Below are positions 46,146 to 55,355 of a stretch of 64,000 bases of DNA, one piece after another. The translations under genes were made by a program, and so were the position numbers. Origin of the DNA: Nocardia anocheti (GTDB lineage Bacteria; Actinomycetota; Actinomycetes; Mycobacteriales; Mycobacteriaceae); assembly GCF_029675105.1 (NCBI RefSeq), contig NZ_JAQQFV010000004.1:248001-312000 (forward strand). The letters are read 5' to 3'. The notes below the pieces were generated by a model. It saw nothing but the letters and a program-made list of their open reading frames with translations, was not told the origin of the DNA and did not search any database. Every line of letters begins with the position of its first letter. Within the stretch, counting starts at the first letter, position 1.

Positions 46146-46848
46146 GATCGCCCGTCTGCTGGGCCGCTACCTCACCGGCACCGAAGCCAAGGACATCGCC
46201 GACCGACTCGCCGCCGGCGCGACCATCCGCACCGCCCTCACCGCACTCACCGTCGACCGCCGTCCCGAAGCGACCCAGTTGCTGCGGCAGCTGGACCCCT
46301 CGCAATCCGTCGCGGTCCTGCGCGGCATCCAGGGAGCCCGATCGACGGTAACCAAGCTCGGCCAGCTCTGGACCATGCCCGGTCCGCTGGCCGACACCGG
46401 CCGACTCACCCCATCGATCGTCGAGTATGTCGACGGCGCCCACAACTCCGTGATCTGCTCGACCTTCAACTTCCAACGATCATCGGGGCTGTGGGATGCG
46501 CTACGCCGCGCCGCTGGTCGCCCGTCGGTGCACGTGAAGGTGTACATGGACGCGCGGGCCGCCGACCGAGCGCCGAAATCGAGATCTCCGACGACGAAGG
46601 AAGTCGCCCGCCACCTCGCCCCAGCCATCGTGTTCCGCACCAAGGACTACGACGGCCGCTATGTCACCAACCACGCCAAATTCATCGCCATCGACCACCG
46701 CATACTGCTGGTCACCAGCGCCAACTTCTCCCACAGTGCCGAACATCACAACATCGAGTTCGGCTTGATCGTGGAGAACCCCACTCTGACCGAAGCTATT
46801 GAGCAGCAACTCCGATCGGCTGAGCAAACTGTGTACGAACGCGTCTGA
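46120..46848 (+). CDS. drmC: DrmC, phospholipase D-like protein of DISARM
   Basis: A 242-residue PLD-fold protein. A single HxKxxxxD motif occurs as HAKFIAID (about 186-193), followed by SANFSHSAEHHNIE, the usual second half of the PLD active site. DrmC is the auxiliary nuclease-like member of DISARM and is reported to be dispensable in some systems. The likely start is TTG behind GGGGAG, giving a 26-base overlap with drmB; no ATG/GTG fits better. The next 214 bases have no complete gene. Confidence 0.88.
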   Translation: MDSSNSPAEIARLLGRYLTGTEAKDIADRLAAGATIRTALTALTVDRRPEATQLLRQLDPSQSVAVLRGIQGARSTVTKLGQLWTMPGPLADTGRLTPSIVEYVDGAHNSVICSTFNFQRSSGLWDALRRAAGRPSVHVKVYMDARAADRAPKSRSPTTKEVARHLAPAIVFRTKDYDGRYVTNHAKFIAIDHRILLVTSANFSHSAEHHNIEFGLIVENPTLTEAIEQQLRSAEQTVYERV

Positions 46849-47062
46849 AATGCGAACGAACTGGAGGCTATCGGCCGCCGCGGTAGGGGTCTTGTGGTGA
46901 TAGCCGAGGGCGACGACGGGCGCGGGCAATTCGAGATCGTCCTCGCAGATCCGCCCGCGAGAACGATCAATGTCGTAGTGCACTGCTAGCTTGTTCACGC
47001 CTGCTCCCGCAGGGCTGAGGAACGGCCTCAGTCGCTCGTCGAGGAGAGGTAGAAGGAACGAC

Positions 47063-47644
47063 GTGTTCTCGAAGTTCGAAGAGTTCGCGGGAACAGCGCG
47101 CATACCGGCGATCAAGTTCGTAGCGGTCCGCGAACTCACCCAGCTTCATTGGCGTAAGGTCACCGAACCAGTCGAAATCCCCGCAGCCGGAGGGGTGTAC
47201 GCGTGGGTCGATCCCGCGACGGACCTCGTTCACTATCACGGCAGCGGAAGCGGGGCCGCCGGTCTGCGCAAGCGACTTGGCGACCAGTTGCGGTGGCAGG
47301 CCGCACAGCGCCAGCGCATCGCAGATGCCGAACGCCTGGACGAGATCGACAGCTGGTTCCGGGTGGTGATCGAGTCCCCGGCGATCCGCCTCGCTGCCGA
47401 GGGCGCTTTCGATCTGTGGATTGCGGTGGCCCGCGAGCCTGAATGGTCACTCGGCACTGAGGAAGACGCGAATCTCCCAACCTCGCCGCTCGGTTGGGAG
47501 TCGTTCATCTACGAGTGCTCACACCTCGTGACCGGGCGACGATCACTCCTGGGCGGTGGAGCGTGGGAGTCCAAACCAGGTTCTCTGGGATACGTCATGG
47601 AGCGGGTCGCCTGGAGTCGGCTGCGCCAGGTTCGCGGAATCTAG
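47063..47644 (+). CDS. GIY-YIG-like hypothetical protein
   Basis: A 193-residue protein starting at GTG behind AAGGA. GGVYAWVDPATDLVHYHGSG followed by LRKRLGDQL has the layout of a GIY-YIG domain: GVY for GIY, HYHG for YIG, then an Arg on the first helix; Glu in FIYECSHLV may be the metal ligand. GIY-YIG nucleases are frequent in defence islands. It lies between DISARM and pPIWI-RE with its own terminator, so it may be an independent cargo gene. The match is by pattern only. Confidence 0.5.
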   Translation: MFSKFEEFAGTARIPAIKFVAVRELTQLHWRKVTEPVEIPAAGGVYAWVDPATDLVHYHGSGSGAAGLRKRLGDQLRWQAAQRQRIADAERLDEIDSWFRVVIESPAIRLAAEGAFDLWIAVAREPEWSLGTEEDANLPTSPLGWESFIYECSHLVTGRRSLLGGGAWESKPGSLGYVMERVAWSRLRQVRGI

Positions 47645-47657
47645 CGCGATCTGCTGA

Positions 47658-47689
47658 GGTGCGCCCTGACTGCGCAGTCCGGGCGCACC
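47658..47689 (+). terminator. Terminator hairpin after the GIY-YIG-like gene
   Basis: GGTGCGCCC (47658-47666) pairs with GGGCGCACC (47681-47689), with inner GACT/AGTC and a GCGC loop. It starts 14 bases after the stop codon. Confidence 0.8.
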
Positions 47690-47708
47690 CCACCGGGCCA
47701 TTCGTCGA

Positions 47709-47876
47709 TCATCGCCGGGTCCACTGCCACGGGAACGCGTTGACGTAGGCGGTGAATGCCTGCACCGTGTTCTCCTGGCCCTCCACAGTCGTACGGGCCA
47801 GGTTCCGGGCGAGCTGCTGGTTGACGAACCCCGTCGGCATCGCCTCGAAACCTAATCCGGTGCGGGCGCGGCCCGC
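47709..47876 (-). pseudogene. Orphan C-terminal coding fragment
   Basis: A 55-codon open segment on the minus strand with strongly G/C-ending codons (MPTGFVNQQLARNLARTTVE, later AFPWQWTRR then TGA). An in-frame TAG at 47877-47879 closes it upstream. A start at 47840 would give 43 residues. The coding-like composition and lack of a ribosome-binding site suggest the preserved 3' end of a deleted gene, perhaps an older cargo gene replaced when the defence systems arrived. Identity unknown. Confidence 0.45.
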
Positions 47877-47910
47877 CTACGGGGTGCAGGTCGACACATC
47901 ACCAGGCGGT

Positions 47911-50709
47911 TCAATCGTCTTCGGCCTCCTCACCTTCTGGTTCGGCGGGGGTCGCGGAGCGGCGGTATTGGGGATGGTCCTCGTCCATCTTCTTGGCAGC
48001 GTGCAGCGGCGCGGGGTATCGAGCTCGGTCGGTCCAAGCCATGGTTTGGTGGCACAGGTTGGCCGTGGTGATGGCCAGCGCCTGCAGATCGACGTGGGGC
48101 GCCGCGAACATCGGGTAGATCTCGGTGGTGGTCATGGAGTACCAGTTCTGTGGCATCTCGCTCTTCCGGCGTTCCTTCGGATTGTCGGAGTACACCGACC
48201 GCGCCGCGTCCCATCTCGTGTAGTGCTCACCGAACCGACCTCCACTCTGACCGTCGAACGCTAGCGGAACATTGGACAGGACCCACACCGGTGTGCCGAA
48301 ATCGGTGGTGACCCGGTACAGCTTTCTGGTGGTGCGGGATGTCTTCGGTTCCTTGCCTTGCTCTTTGAACACTTGGGTGGTTCCGACCGCCGGTATGACC
48401 CGTTCTCGATCGAGGTTTATCCGGATGACGGCATCGGGTCGTTCGTCATCCGGCAAGGATGCTCCGGGATGGCGGTAGCGGGTATCTCCGTACTCCGGGT
48501 TCGTGCCTTGGTGTGCGTTATGGAGTCCATCCCACATACGACGACTGGCCTGTTCATCGACGGTGACAACGTACGATGTCCCGGCAAGTTCCTCTGCGAG
48601 ATCGCTGAGGGCGCATTCGATCTGCATCGCGGCGTCGTCCCATCGTTGCCGGTATGTCGTTTTCTCTCGGTTGGGTTGGGGGTAGACGGTGGCGTGGAAG
48701 GCGGTCTGGGCGAGTCGATAGGGCTGCCATTCGGGTCGGGTCGAGGACCAACCGAGCATCGTCCACACACCACCCGCCACGGCGGGTGGAACGAAGGCCG
48801 CCGCCGTGATGACGACTTTCGGTTGGCCATATTCACCGGGGCGCCGATTTTGCTGCCGGATATGGAAACCGACATGCGCGATCTGGTCAACCGGGTAGTC
48901 GATTGCGCTCTCGGGAAGCGCGTTGGCAAATCTCTGGTCGACAATGCCGAGACTGCGGTAGAGGTCGAGAAGCGCCAGCATCGCGGGGTGGTCATCGGCC
49001 TTCGGGGTGATGATGTTGCCGTCGGGATCGACGCCGAGCAGGTACTGGTTGGCGATATCGCGTTCTCCGAACAGTCGGCGGGTCTGTTGTTTCGCGTCGA
49101 GATCGTCGAGTACAGCGGCGTCTTTGCTACCTTCGGAGTCCTGTCCTGCCGACGGGTACTCAGTTTCGCACCAGGCGCCGACCAGGGTACCGCCGTCAGC
49201 GGCGACTAGGACTCCGCTGGATTCCAGAGCGGCTGTTCGGCCGTTGACCGGTCCAGGCTCCAGCAAGTCTGGCGCACGGTGGAAGGTTGCAGTGATACGG
49301 CCTCGATGTAGGTCGAGCACCGAGGCATCGGAGGGATCCAGCGCCGCGGTGTCGACACCGAATGCCTTGACCAGCCGGTTCAGCATCCGCATCCGTGCCT
49401 CGTCCCGATACCACAGGCACGCGATTCGTAGCGTGTCGAAACCTGCTTCTTCGACAGCTGCGAGTATGTCTTCAGGGGTCGGCAGGAGAGGACCCTTCGG
49501 ACGAAGGGGACCCTCGTATTCGCCCCTGTCCTTCTCTTCTTTGCGGCGCCTGTACTCGTCGGTGGAGATTCGTTCCGCGTCGTTGGGCCGATGCGGCATG
49601 GGACTGCCGACTTCGACCATCTCTGGCTGCTGTGCTGCATCACCGAAGATCTCGATGAAGTGTTGTCGGAGCATCCTCATGTGGTGCATGCCGACGCCGA
49701 CGCCGATGGGGAACTGCCGATTCTTCGGTAGGATCGGCCAAATCCGATCGGGGCGCTCGCGCGGAAACCGGACACGCTTGTCCTCTTCTTTCGCCTTGGC
49801 GCGCAAGGCTTGTTCCTGCTTCGATCGCGTTGCCATGGAGTCGAGAATGGAGCGGTTCATCTCGAGGCGGCTCAGTGCCTGCAACGCGAGATGGTTGACA
49901 GTGCGGGCGCCGCCGCGACCGTTGAGCGATACCTCCAGCACGGGCGACCCGGGACCGCGGTCGGCCAGAGCGGTGCGGCAGAAGATCAGCGAGTCCGATA
50001 TCCGGGTGACTCGTGAGGTGGCGATGAGCACCGGGTGCACGAGATGTGGGACGGTAATCAGCTGCAAACTTGTGCGGGAGAGCGCGAATCGTCCGCGTTG
50101 GTCATTTTCCCATGGCTGGTCGAGGGCGACCAGCCCGCCCGTGGTGTCGGGCCGCAATGCGATCTTGCGGTTGTCAGATATCGCCCATGGTTCTGCGGCG
50201 AGGCGTTCGGCGAGATCCCATGCGACTGTACGGTATACCCAGTTCGGAACCTGTGGCTGCTCGCCAGCGATCGGTACGAGGTGCTCGGCCAGATGATGGC
50301 TGACCTCGATGGTGTCGGCGATACGTGAGGCGAGCTCCGGCGGCTGAGCGAGGTCGATACTGTCAACGTCTACGCCGAGCGCGAGTCCGTGGGTGAGGGT
50401 GAACGCGCGCCGCAGCGACTTGGGCGACAGTGGCTGGCGTGATGCGAGGAACGGGTCGCGGCGGGCAGGGTCGAAATGGACGTATCCGCCGCTGATCATG
50501 CTGAGCACGAGGGTGGCGATCGAGTAGGGGGCTTGCGCGGATTCGTTTCCGTACCGTTGTTTACACTGGTTGTCGAAGTCGTTCCACAGCTTCGCGGTTT
50601 CGGGGTCGAGGTGGCGGACGTGAACGGTTGCGTCGCCGACGAGTTCTGGGGTGCACCGGAACGCCAACGAGTCGAGGTACTTGCCGGGTGCACGATCGAA
50701 TCGAGTCAC
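47911..50709 (-). CDS. pPIWI-RE protein (prokaryotic PIWI with conserved Arg/Glu)
   Basis: A 932-residue soluble protein. Length, gene order and conserved-looking blocks (VGDATVHVRHLDPE, WSSTRPEWQPYRLAQTAFHA, FHIRQQNRRPGEYGQPKVVI) mark it as a pPIWI-RE family protein. That family was described by Burroughs, Iyer and Aravind as an Argonaute/PIWI relative named for a conserved Arg and Glu. The canonical slicer tetrad is not claimed here. It is the last gene of the operon; GTG overlaps the helicase stop. It is predicted to recognise R-loops or invading DNA together with the helicase and REase. Confidence 0.85.
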   Translation of the reverse strand: MTRFDRAPGKYLDSLAFRCTPELVGDATVHVRHLDPETAKLWNDFDNQCKQRYGNESAQAPYSIATLVLSMISGGYVHFDPARRDPFLASRQPLSPKSLRRAFTLTHGLALGVDVDSIDLAQPPELASRIADTIEVSHHLAEHLVPIAGEQPQVPNWVYRTVAWDLAERLAAEPWAISDNRKIALRPDTTGGLVALDQPWENDQRGRFALSRTSLQLITVPHLVHPVLIATSRVTRISDSLIFCRTALADRGPGSPVLEVSLNGRGGARTVNHLALQALSRLEMNRSILDSMATRSKQEQALRAKAKEEDKRVRFPRERPDRIWPILPKNRQFPIGVGVGMHHMRMLRQHFIEIFGDAAQQPEMVEVGSPMPHRPNDAERISTDEYRRRKEEKDRGEYEGPLRPKGPLLPTPEDILAAVEEAGFDTLRIACLWYRDEARMRMLNRLVKAFGVDTAALDPSDASVLDLHRGRITATFHRAPDLLEPGPVNGRTAALESSGVLVAADGGTLVGAWCETEYPSAGQDSEGSKDAAVLDDLDAKQQTRRLFGERDIANQYLLGVDPDGNIITPKADDHPAMLALLDLYRSLGIVDQRFANALPESAIDYPVDQIAHVGFHIRQQNRRPGEYGQPKVVITAAAFVPPAVAGGVWTMLGWSSTRPEWQPYRLAQTAFHATVYPQPNREKTTYRQRWDDAAMQIECALSDLAEELAGTSYVVTVDEQASRRMWDGLHNAHQGTNPEYGDTRYRHPGASLPDDERPDAVIRINLDRERVIPAVGTTQVFKEQGKEPKTSRTTRKLYRVTTDFGTPVWVLSNVPLAFDGQSGGRFGEHYTRWDAARSVYSDNPKERRKSEMPQNWYSMTTTEIYPMFAAPHVDLQALAITTANLCHQTMAWTDRARYPAPLHAAKKMDEDHPQYRRSATPAEPEGEEAEDD

Positions 50710-53700
50710 GATTCCTCTTCAGGGTCAATGTGTGGCAGGGCGGAGATGACCGGGGCTGCGGGGTCTATCCCCGCATAGGATAGGAACGCATTGAGCGCTT
50801 CCCCGTAGAGATCGTTCATTCTTTGCCGCACGTCCGGTGGCCATTTGGCGTGAATGCGACGCAAGATGCTGGGAAGATCCGCGCTCCAGGCGTCGGCCTC
50901 GAACGCGTAGTCGACCAAATGCAGTACTGCCTCGGTGCCCCCTCGTCGCGCCCGTCCGGCGAGCTGGATCAGATCGATGACGATTCCCGCGACGATCTCC
51001 TCCTGCAGGGTCTTGTACATCGAGGTGAACTGGGGTGGATTGCGCAGCAGCAGCGTCACACGGTCGGAGGCCGCTTCGGCCGCATGCCGCAGGGCGGCGA
51101 CAGGGTTGGAGCTGCCGTCTGGTGGCAGAGCGTTCATGCCCGCGGCGTTGATGCTGCCGTACATTTCGGCAGGTTCGCTGAGGTCGGCAAGCGGCCGGAC
51201 ACACAGGTAGACCGATCGAACCGCGGATCGGGTACCGCTGACGATATTCAGTCCGCGGGCGACGACGGATAGCGGGACGACCAGGATATTGCCATGACTA
51301 GGGAACTCTTCGAACTGTTCTTTCGTCAACCGGGTCGCGATGCTGGACTTGGGCAAGTCGAGGTCCGTGCGATTGCGGTCCTCAGTGCGAACCGCCACAC
51401 ACAGACCTCCGCCGAACCGTCCTGCTCGTGCAATGCCCTGGGCAATCCATCCACATTGCTCGTACGAGTTCGCCACGACCAAGACGTGAGCACGGCCGGG
51501 GTCATTCTTCCGCGCGGCTTCCAGCTCACGATGGATCTTGAGATCGTAGAGCTGGCTGCCCAGCTCGATCAACGCGTCCTTCTTCCGGCTGGCGTGGATG
51601 CCGGAGATGTGGATCGGTTCGCCAACGAGAGGATGATCCTCGCTGTAGTCGATGCGGTGACGCTTGGCCCGGATCGACTTGGCCTGCGCATCGGTCATCC
51701 ACCATTTCACCGGAGCGTGCAGGTGTTCGCGAACTGCTTGCGGGAAGTAGGCAGTGGCGGACAGGCCCATCACGGGTCGCTCATGGCCCGCGAGTGTCAG
51801 CGATACCAGCCCGCCCAGTTCGGCGGTGAATGTGTGGGGGTCGCCGGCGATCGTCTGTGCGACGAGTTCGGCGTTGCGCTCTCTGTCGTCGAGCCCAGTG
51901 ACTCGGTAGCCGGTGATCGACCGGCCCAACATTCCCTGTGGAAATGCCGTCATCATCGCCGAGGACTGCAGCTTCTCGACGATCTTGTGCGCAGACTGCA
52001 AACCCGATCCGCGGTGGCCGTGCGCCTTCTGCTGGAGTTCGGCCAAGGCTTCATCCAGTTCGACCATCGCGGTGCGGGTGACGAGCAGGTTGACCGCCAT
52101 TGCCCTGTCGTGCGGGTCCTTGATCCGATCGTCGAGCAGCTTGTGTAGTTCCATCTTCACCGCATCGAGCAGGTGCCTCCCGCGCGGCGCGACGAGGGCG
52201 CTGAGGGATTCTCTGATTTGTGACCACTCCGGCGGCAGGCGCAACCCCGATCCCGGGGGTGCTGAACCGGGTTCGCCGTACCGGCCAGGGAGCAAGGCAT
52301 CGATTTTGGGGAAGAGGACCTCGGGTACCTCGGAATCGGAGGTGCAGTCCAGGTCTGGAAAAAGCAAGCGGATCAGTCGGCGGTCACGACCCCGGGCGAG
52401 GTGCCAGCGTGTACTGGTCTGATCAGGCACTCGCTGGCGGGCTCTTTCGTCTTCGGTCGCATGCAAGCTCAAGGCGTTCTGGCAGATGCTCAAGAGTAGG
52501 AATTCCGCCATCAGGCGAACCTGGCTGACCGACGGCAACAGGTCGTGCTCGTCGGCGATCGGCATCCGCTTCGCATCGACATCGAACTCCTGCGGGACCG
52601 CTGACCAATGCCGCCTCGAATGCAACGAGATATCGCTGGTCGACTTGTCGATGGCACGACATTGGAATTGATCGATCTCGTCGATGAGAACGGTATGGCA
52701 GGTCCGCAATGCGAACTCAGCGGCGGTCATCCGCCGAATCGGCCGTCCATCGAGATTCACTCCGATGCGGAGGTTGCCTTGCATGAACATGAAATGGTTC
52801 ATGACTACGACATCTGCCTCGCACGCTTGGTAGACAGGGGTGAACTTTCCACACGTCGGAATCCAAGGACAGGCCGCCGCGCCGACGCCCTGCGTGTGCA
52901 GCGACAGGCAGGGTTCTCGTCCGGGCGGATATGGGGCTGCGGCATCGATGTGTGATTCCAGAGCACATCCGTATGACAGGGCGTTGAGGTCTCGGTCTGC
53001 CCGCCCGCCCCATTGCCCGGGAGCATCAGCGTCTTCAGTGATCAACGACGCCAACGTGTCCGCACGGTCCAGCATTCCGCCTGACGACATCAGGTGCGCA
53101 CATGTCGGCTCGTGGTCGAACTCCTGCATCTGGTACAGGCAGGCCAGATCTTTCTGGATCTTGTCCGTGGTGGACAGGCAGGCGGTGATGTCGGGCAGCA
53201 CTACCGCGACGCGAAGGTTGTTCTTGGCGAACCATGCGGCCAGGACCCGCACGAGGACACTCTTGCCAGTCCCAGTGGGGGCGTTGAGTATCTGCGTGCT
53301 TCCCGACGCGAGGGCTAGCATGTCGGCTGCAGAGACGGTGTCGGTGGTTTGCAACGCCGTGAAAAGACCGTTCAGGACATCGAACAGGTACGGCTCATGG
53401 AGCCGAGTATCGATCTTGGTCGCGAGACCAAGGAGTTCCGCAGTCGGAATCAACACCTCGGACAGGTAGGGTGCAGTCACGACCGCCGGAAGCCGGTCAT
53501 GGCCGAATGCCTCGGTGAACTGGGGAAACTCCGGGATAGTCACCTGTCCGCGGATCAGCCCGGCCTTTTTGTCGAAGACCTCAGCGGCGGTCCAGATTCC
53601 GGGGCCGGCAAACGGGATCGGCTTCGGGCGAGCGCTGGGTCGGCGAAACCGTGCGATACGGCGATCGACGAATCCGAAGAGATCGCCGCCGACGCGCGGG

Positions 53701-54056
53701 ACCGCAGCAGTCGCTGTATATGGCGAGTCCCCGACCAGTTCGAACAGGGCCAGCGGCGGGTCGCCGTCACTGTCGACGGTCAGCGGCGCCAGAGTCATCC
53801 GCGCGGCGATCGCAAACTTCGCAGGATCGGACAACGCAACCGGAGCGATCTTGTACACCCCCGCGATACGCTGTCTCTCCTCATGCGGCAATTCCGGCCA
53901 CCGGTTCCACGCCCGGAACTTGCCCGACAACAGAAACGCTGCTTGATCGAACGGCGCCGCAACCCTGTCGTCCCCGGCGACAGACTGTGGAAAATAGTGC
54001 GCAGCCAATGCCAGAGCCGCCAGTACCGCCGTCTCCTGCACCGATGGCTCACTCAC
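50706..54056 (-). CDS. DinG-type Fe-S helicase of the pPIWI-RE system
   Basis: A 1116-residue superfamily 2 helicase of XPD/DinG type. Walker A is NAPTGTGKSV (about 256-265). Four cysteines between Walker A and the acidic box (YGCALE, EPCLSL, AACPWIPTCGKF, about 363-402) are placed like the Fe-S cluster of DinG and XPD. The acidic box is LIDEIDQFQ (about 457). The C-terminal region includes QLAGRARRGG, a motif VI-like arginine pair. Such helicases unwind DNA or R-loops in a 5'-3' direction. The GTG start overlaps the upstream REase stop (GTGA), and its own stop overlaps pPIWI-RE. Confidence 0.87.
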   Translation of the reverse strand: MSEPSVQETAVLAALALAAHYFPQSVAGDDRVAAPFDQAAFLLSGKFRAWNRWPELPHEERQRIAGVYKIAPVALSDPAKFAIAARMTLAPLTVDSDGDPPLALFELVGDSPYTATAAVPRVGGDLFGFVDRRIARFRRPSARPKPIPFAGPGIWTAAEVFDKKAGLIRGQVTIPEFPQFTEAFGHDRLPAVVTAPYLSEVLIPTAELLGLATKIDTRLHEPYLFDVLNGLFTALQTTDTVSAADMLALASGSTQILNAPTGTGKSVLVRVLAAWFAKNNLRVAVVLPDITACLSTTDKIQKDLACLYQMQEFDHEPTCAHLMSSGGMLDRADTLASLITEDADAPGQWGGRADRDLNALSYGCALESHIDAAAPYPPGREPCLSLHTQGVGAAACPWIPTCGKFTPVYQACEADVVVMNHFMFMQGNLRIGVNLDGRPIRRMTAAEFALRTCHTVLIDEIDQFQCRAIDKSTSDISLHSRRHWSAVPQEFDVDAKRMPIADEHDLLPSVSQVRLMAEFLLLSICQNALSLHATEDERARQRVPDQTSTRWHLARGRDRRLIRLLFPDLDCTSDSEVPEVLFPKIDALLPGRYGEPGSAPPGSGLRLPPEWSQIRESLSALVAPRGRHLLDAVKMELHKLLDDRIKDPHDRAMAVNLLVTRTAMVELDEALAELQQKAHGHRGSGLQSAHKIVEKLQSSAMMTAFPQGMLGRSITGYRVTGLDDRERNAELVAQTIAGDPHTFTAELGGLVSLTLAGHERPVMGLSATAYFPQAVREHLHAPVKWWMTDAQAKSIRAKRHRIDYSEDHPLVGEPIHISGIHASRKKDALIELGSQLYDLKIHRELEAARKNDPGRAHVLVVANSYEQCGWIAQGIARAGRFGGGLCVAVRTEDRNRTDLDLPKSSIATRLTKEQFEEFPSHGNILVVPLSVVARGLNIVSGTRSAVRSVYLCVRPLADLSEPAEMYGSINAAGMNALPPDGSSNPVAALRHAAEAASDRVTLLLRNPPQFTSMYKTLQEEIVAGIVIDLIQLAGRARRGGTEAVLHLVDYAFEADAWSADLPSILRRIHAKWPPDVRQRMNDLYGEALNAFLSYAGIDPAAPVISALPHIDPEEES

Positions 54057-55291
54057 GACCAAATCACCCCCGCCTCCGCACAGACCCGCTCGGCGAAACC
54101 GGTTGCCGTCTCCACCTGTAGCCCGTACCGCTCGCATACTCCCGACAGCAACGGCAGCTGAGCGGCGCGGTGGTCGGGAACGACCAGCCAGTTGGCACCT
54201 CCCGCATCACCTTCTTGAGCATGGATCAACTCACCGAGGGTCCTCGCGCTGGTGAAATCCTTGACGTCGACCGCGTATACCCGTTCCGATGATTTCTCCC
54301 CGATTACGACGCGCAGATCGTAGGCATCCAGCCCGGGCCACAGCTCGACCTGCAAACCCCGCGCCTTCAGCGCGAGATACAGGGCAATCTCCGGGATTCC
54401 AGGAATCGTGGTGTACCGCCATACTCCACGGACCAGGGCCCGATACCCCTCAGCGGGGAGCGCTACCGGGATCGTGCCCGTATCGGGATGCAGTACCGAC
54501 AACGGTCCTTCCGGAAAGTCGACGGCGTGATCGGGAATCAGTTCAGGCGCACGCTCTTTGCGGGTTGAGTCGATCAGGTAGATGGCGCCCATGTCGGTGT
54601 GTGGCTGATGCCAGCACTGGGCGCGGCGGACGTGGCGGTCGGCGCCCGCGGTGATGCGCATCGGCCAACGGCAGATCGGACACGGGAACCACCAGCCGCG
54701 ATGCTGCGAACCGTAGGGAACCGGTTGGTAGTACTCCCCGACCGAGACCGGGATCGGAAGATCGCACAGGTCTTCGGCTGGGTAGTACGGGTGCTCGATC
54801 AATGCGCGGCGTCCCGCCTCGTAAGTGCGCTGTTCCCCCGGTTTGCGCAGATAGGTGTAGACCATCTCCTGTTCGATCTCCGACTGCAGCTCGGACCTAC
54901 TGGACAGTCGGCCGGAGCTACGCGCCTTCTTCAGCACATGCTTCAGGACCATCTGCTCTTCGAGAGCGAGGTCGAATACTGCCGGGTCTATCTGCCCCTG
55001 GTCAATACTGGACAGCTGCTCGAACTCGCCCGACGCCACCCCTTCGGGAAGCAGACGCGCCAGGTCCTCAGCGACAGCCCACCGGAAATCTGCGAATGAC
55101 AAGGGACTGCCCGGACCTCGGACAGCGAGTACCTCACCGTGACACTCTCTGAGCACCTTCAATCGGTCTACCGGACCGATACCTGGCACCGTCTGAGCTT
55201 CCGCGGCGCGTAGTGCCGCGCGTAGGACGCGCGAGCGCACCGTGATGTCGTCGATTCCTATCTGCGTCTGATCCCTCAGGACTCTGGTCAC
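54053..55291 (-). CDS. REase-fold nuclease of the pPIWI-RE system
   Basis: A protein of about 412 residues. The C-terminal half has a PD-(D/E)xK-like centre: DAYDLRVVIG (about 322) followed by VYAVDVKDF (about 339), giving D-x(n)-D-x-K. The middle carries a possible metal site (PCPICRWPM, then RRAQCWHQ). This corresponds to the REase partner of pPIWI-RE loci. The start is uncertain: the frame is open up to 55378 without a good start; GTG at 55291 is chosen, 64 bases after the regulator stop, but has no clear ribosome-binding site. The stop overlaps the helicase start. Confidence 0.82.
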   Translation of the reverse strand: MTRVLRDQTQIGIDDITVRSRVLRAALRAAEAQTVPGIGPVDRLKVLRECHGEVLAVRGPGSPLSFADFRWAVAEDLARLLPEGVASGEFEQLSSIDQGQIDPAVFDLALEEQMVLKHVLKKARSSGRLSSRSELQSEIEQEMVYTYLRKPGEQRTYEAGRRALIEHPYYPAEDLCDLPIPVSVGEYYQPVPYGSQHRGWWFPCPICRWPMRITAGADRHVRRAQCWHQPHTDMGAIYLIDSTRKERAPELIPDHAVDFPEGPLSVLHPDTGTIPVALPAEGYRALVRGVWRYTTIPGIPEIALYLALKARGLQVELWPGLDAYDLRVVIGEKSSERVYAVDVKDFTSARTLGELIHAQEGDAGGANWLVVPDHRAAQLPLLSGVCERYGLQVETATGFAERVCAEAGVIWS

Positions 55292-55355
55292 GAGCGGGCA
55301 CACTACGCCCGGGCACCGACAAGAAGTCACCGAATTCGCCGGGGAGGTCAGGCGA

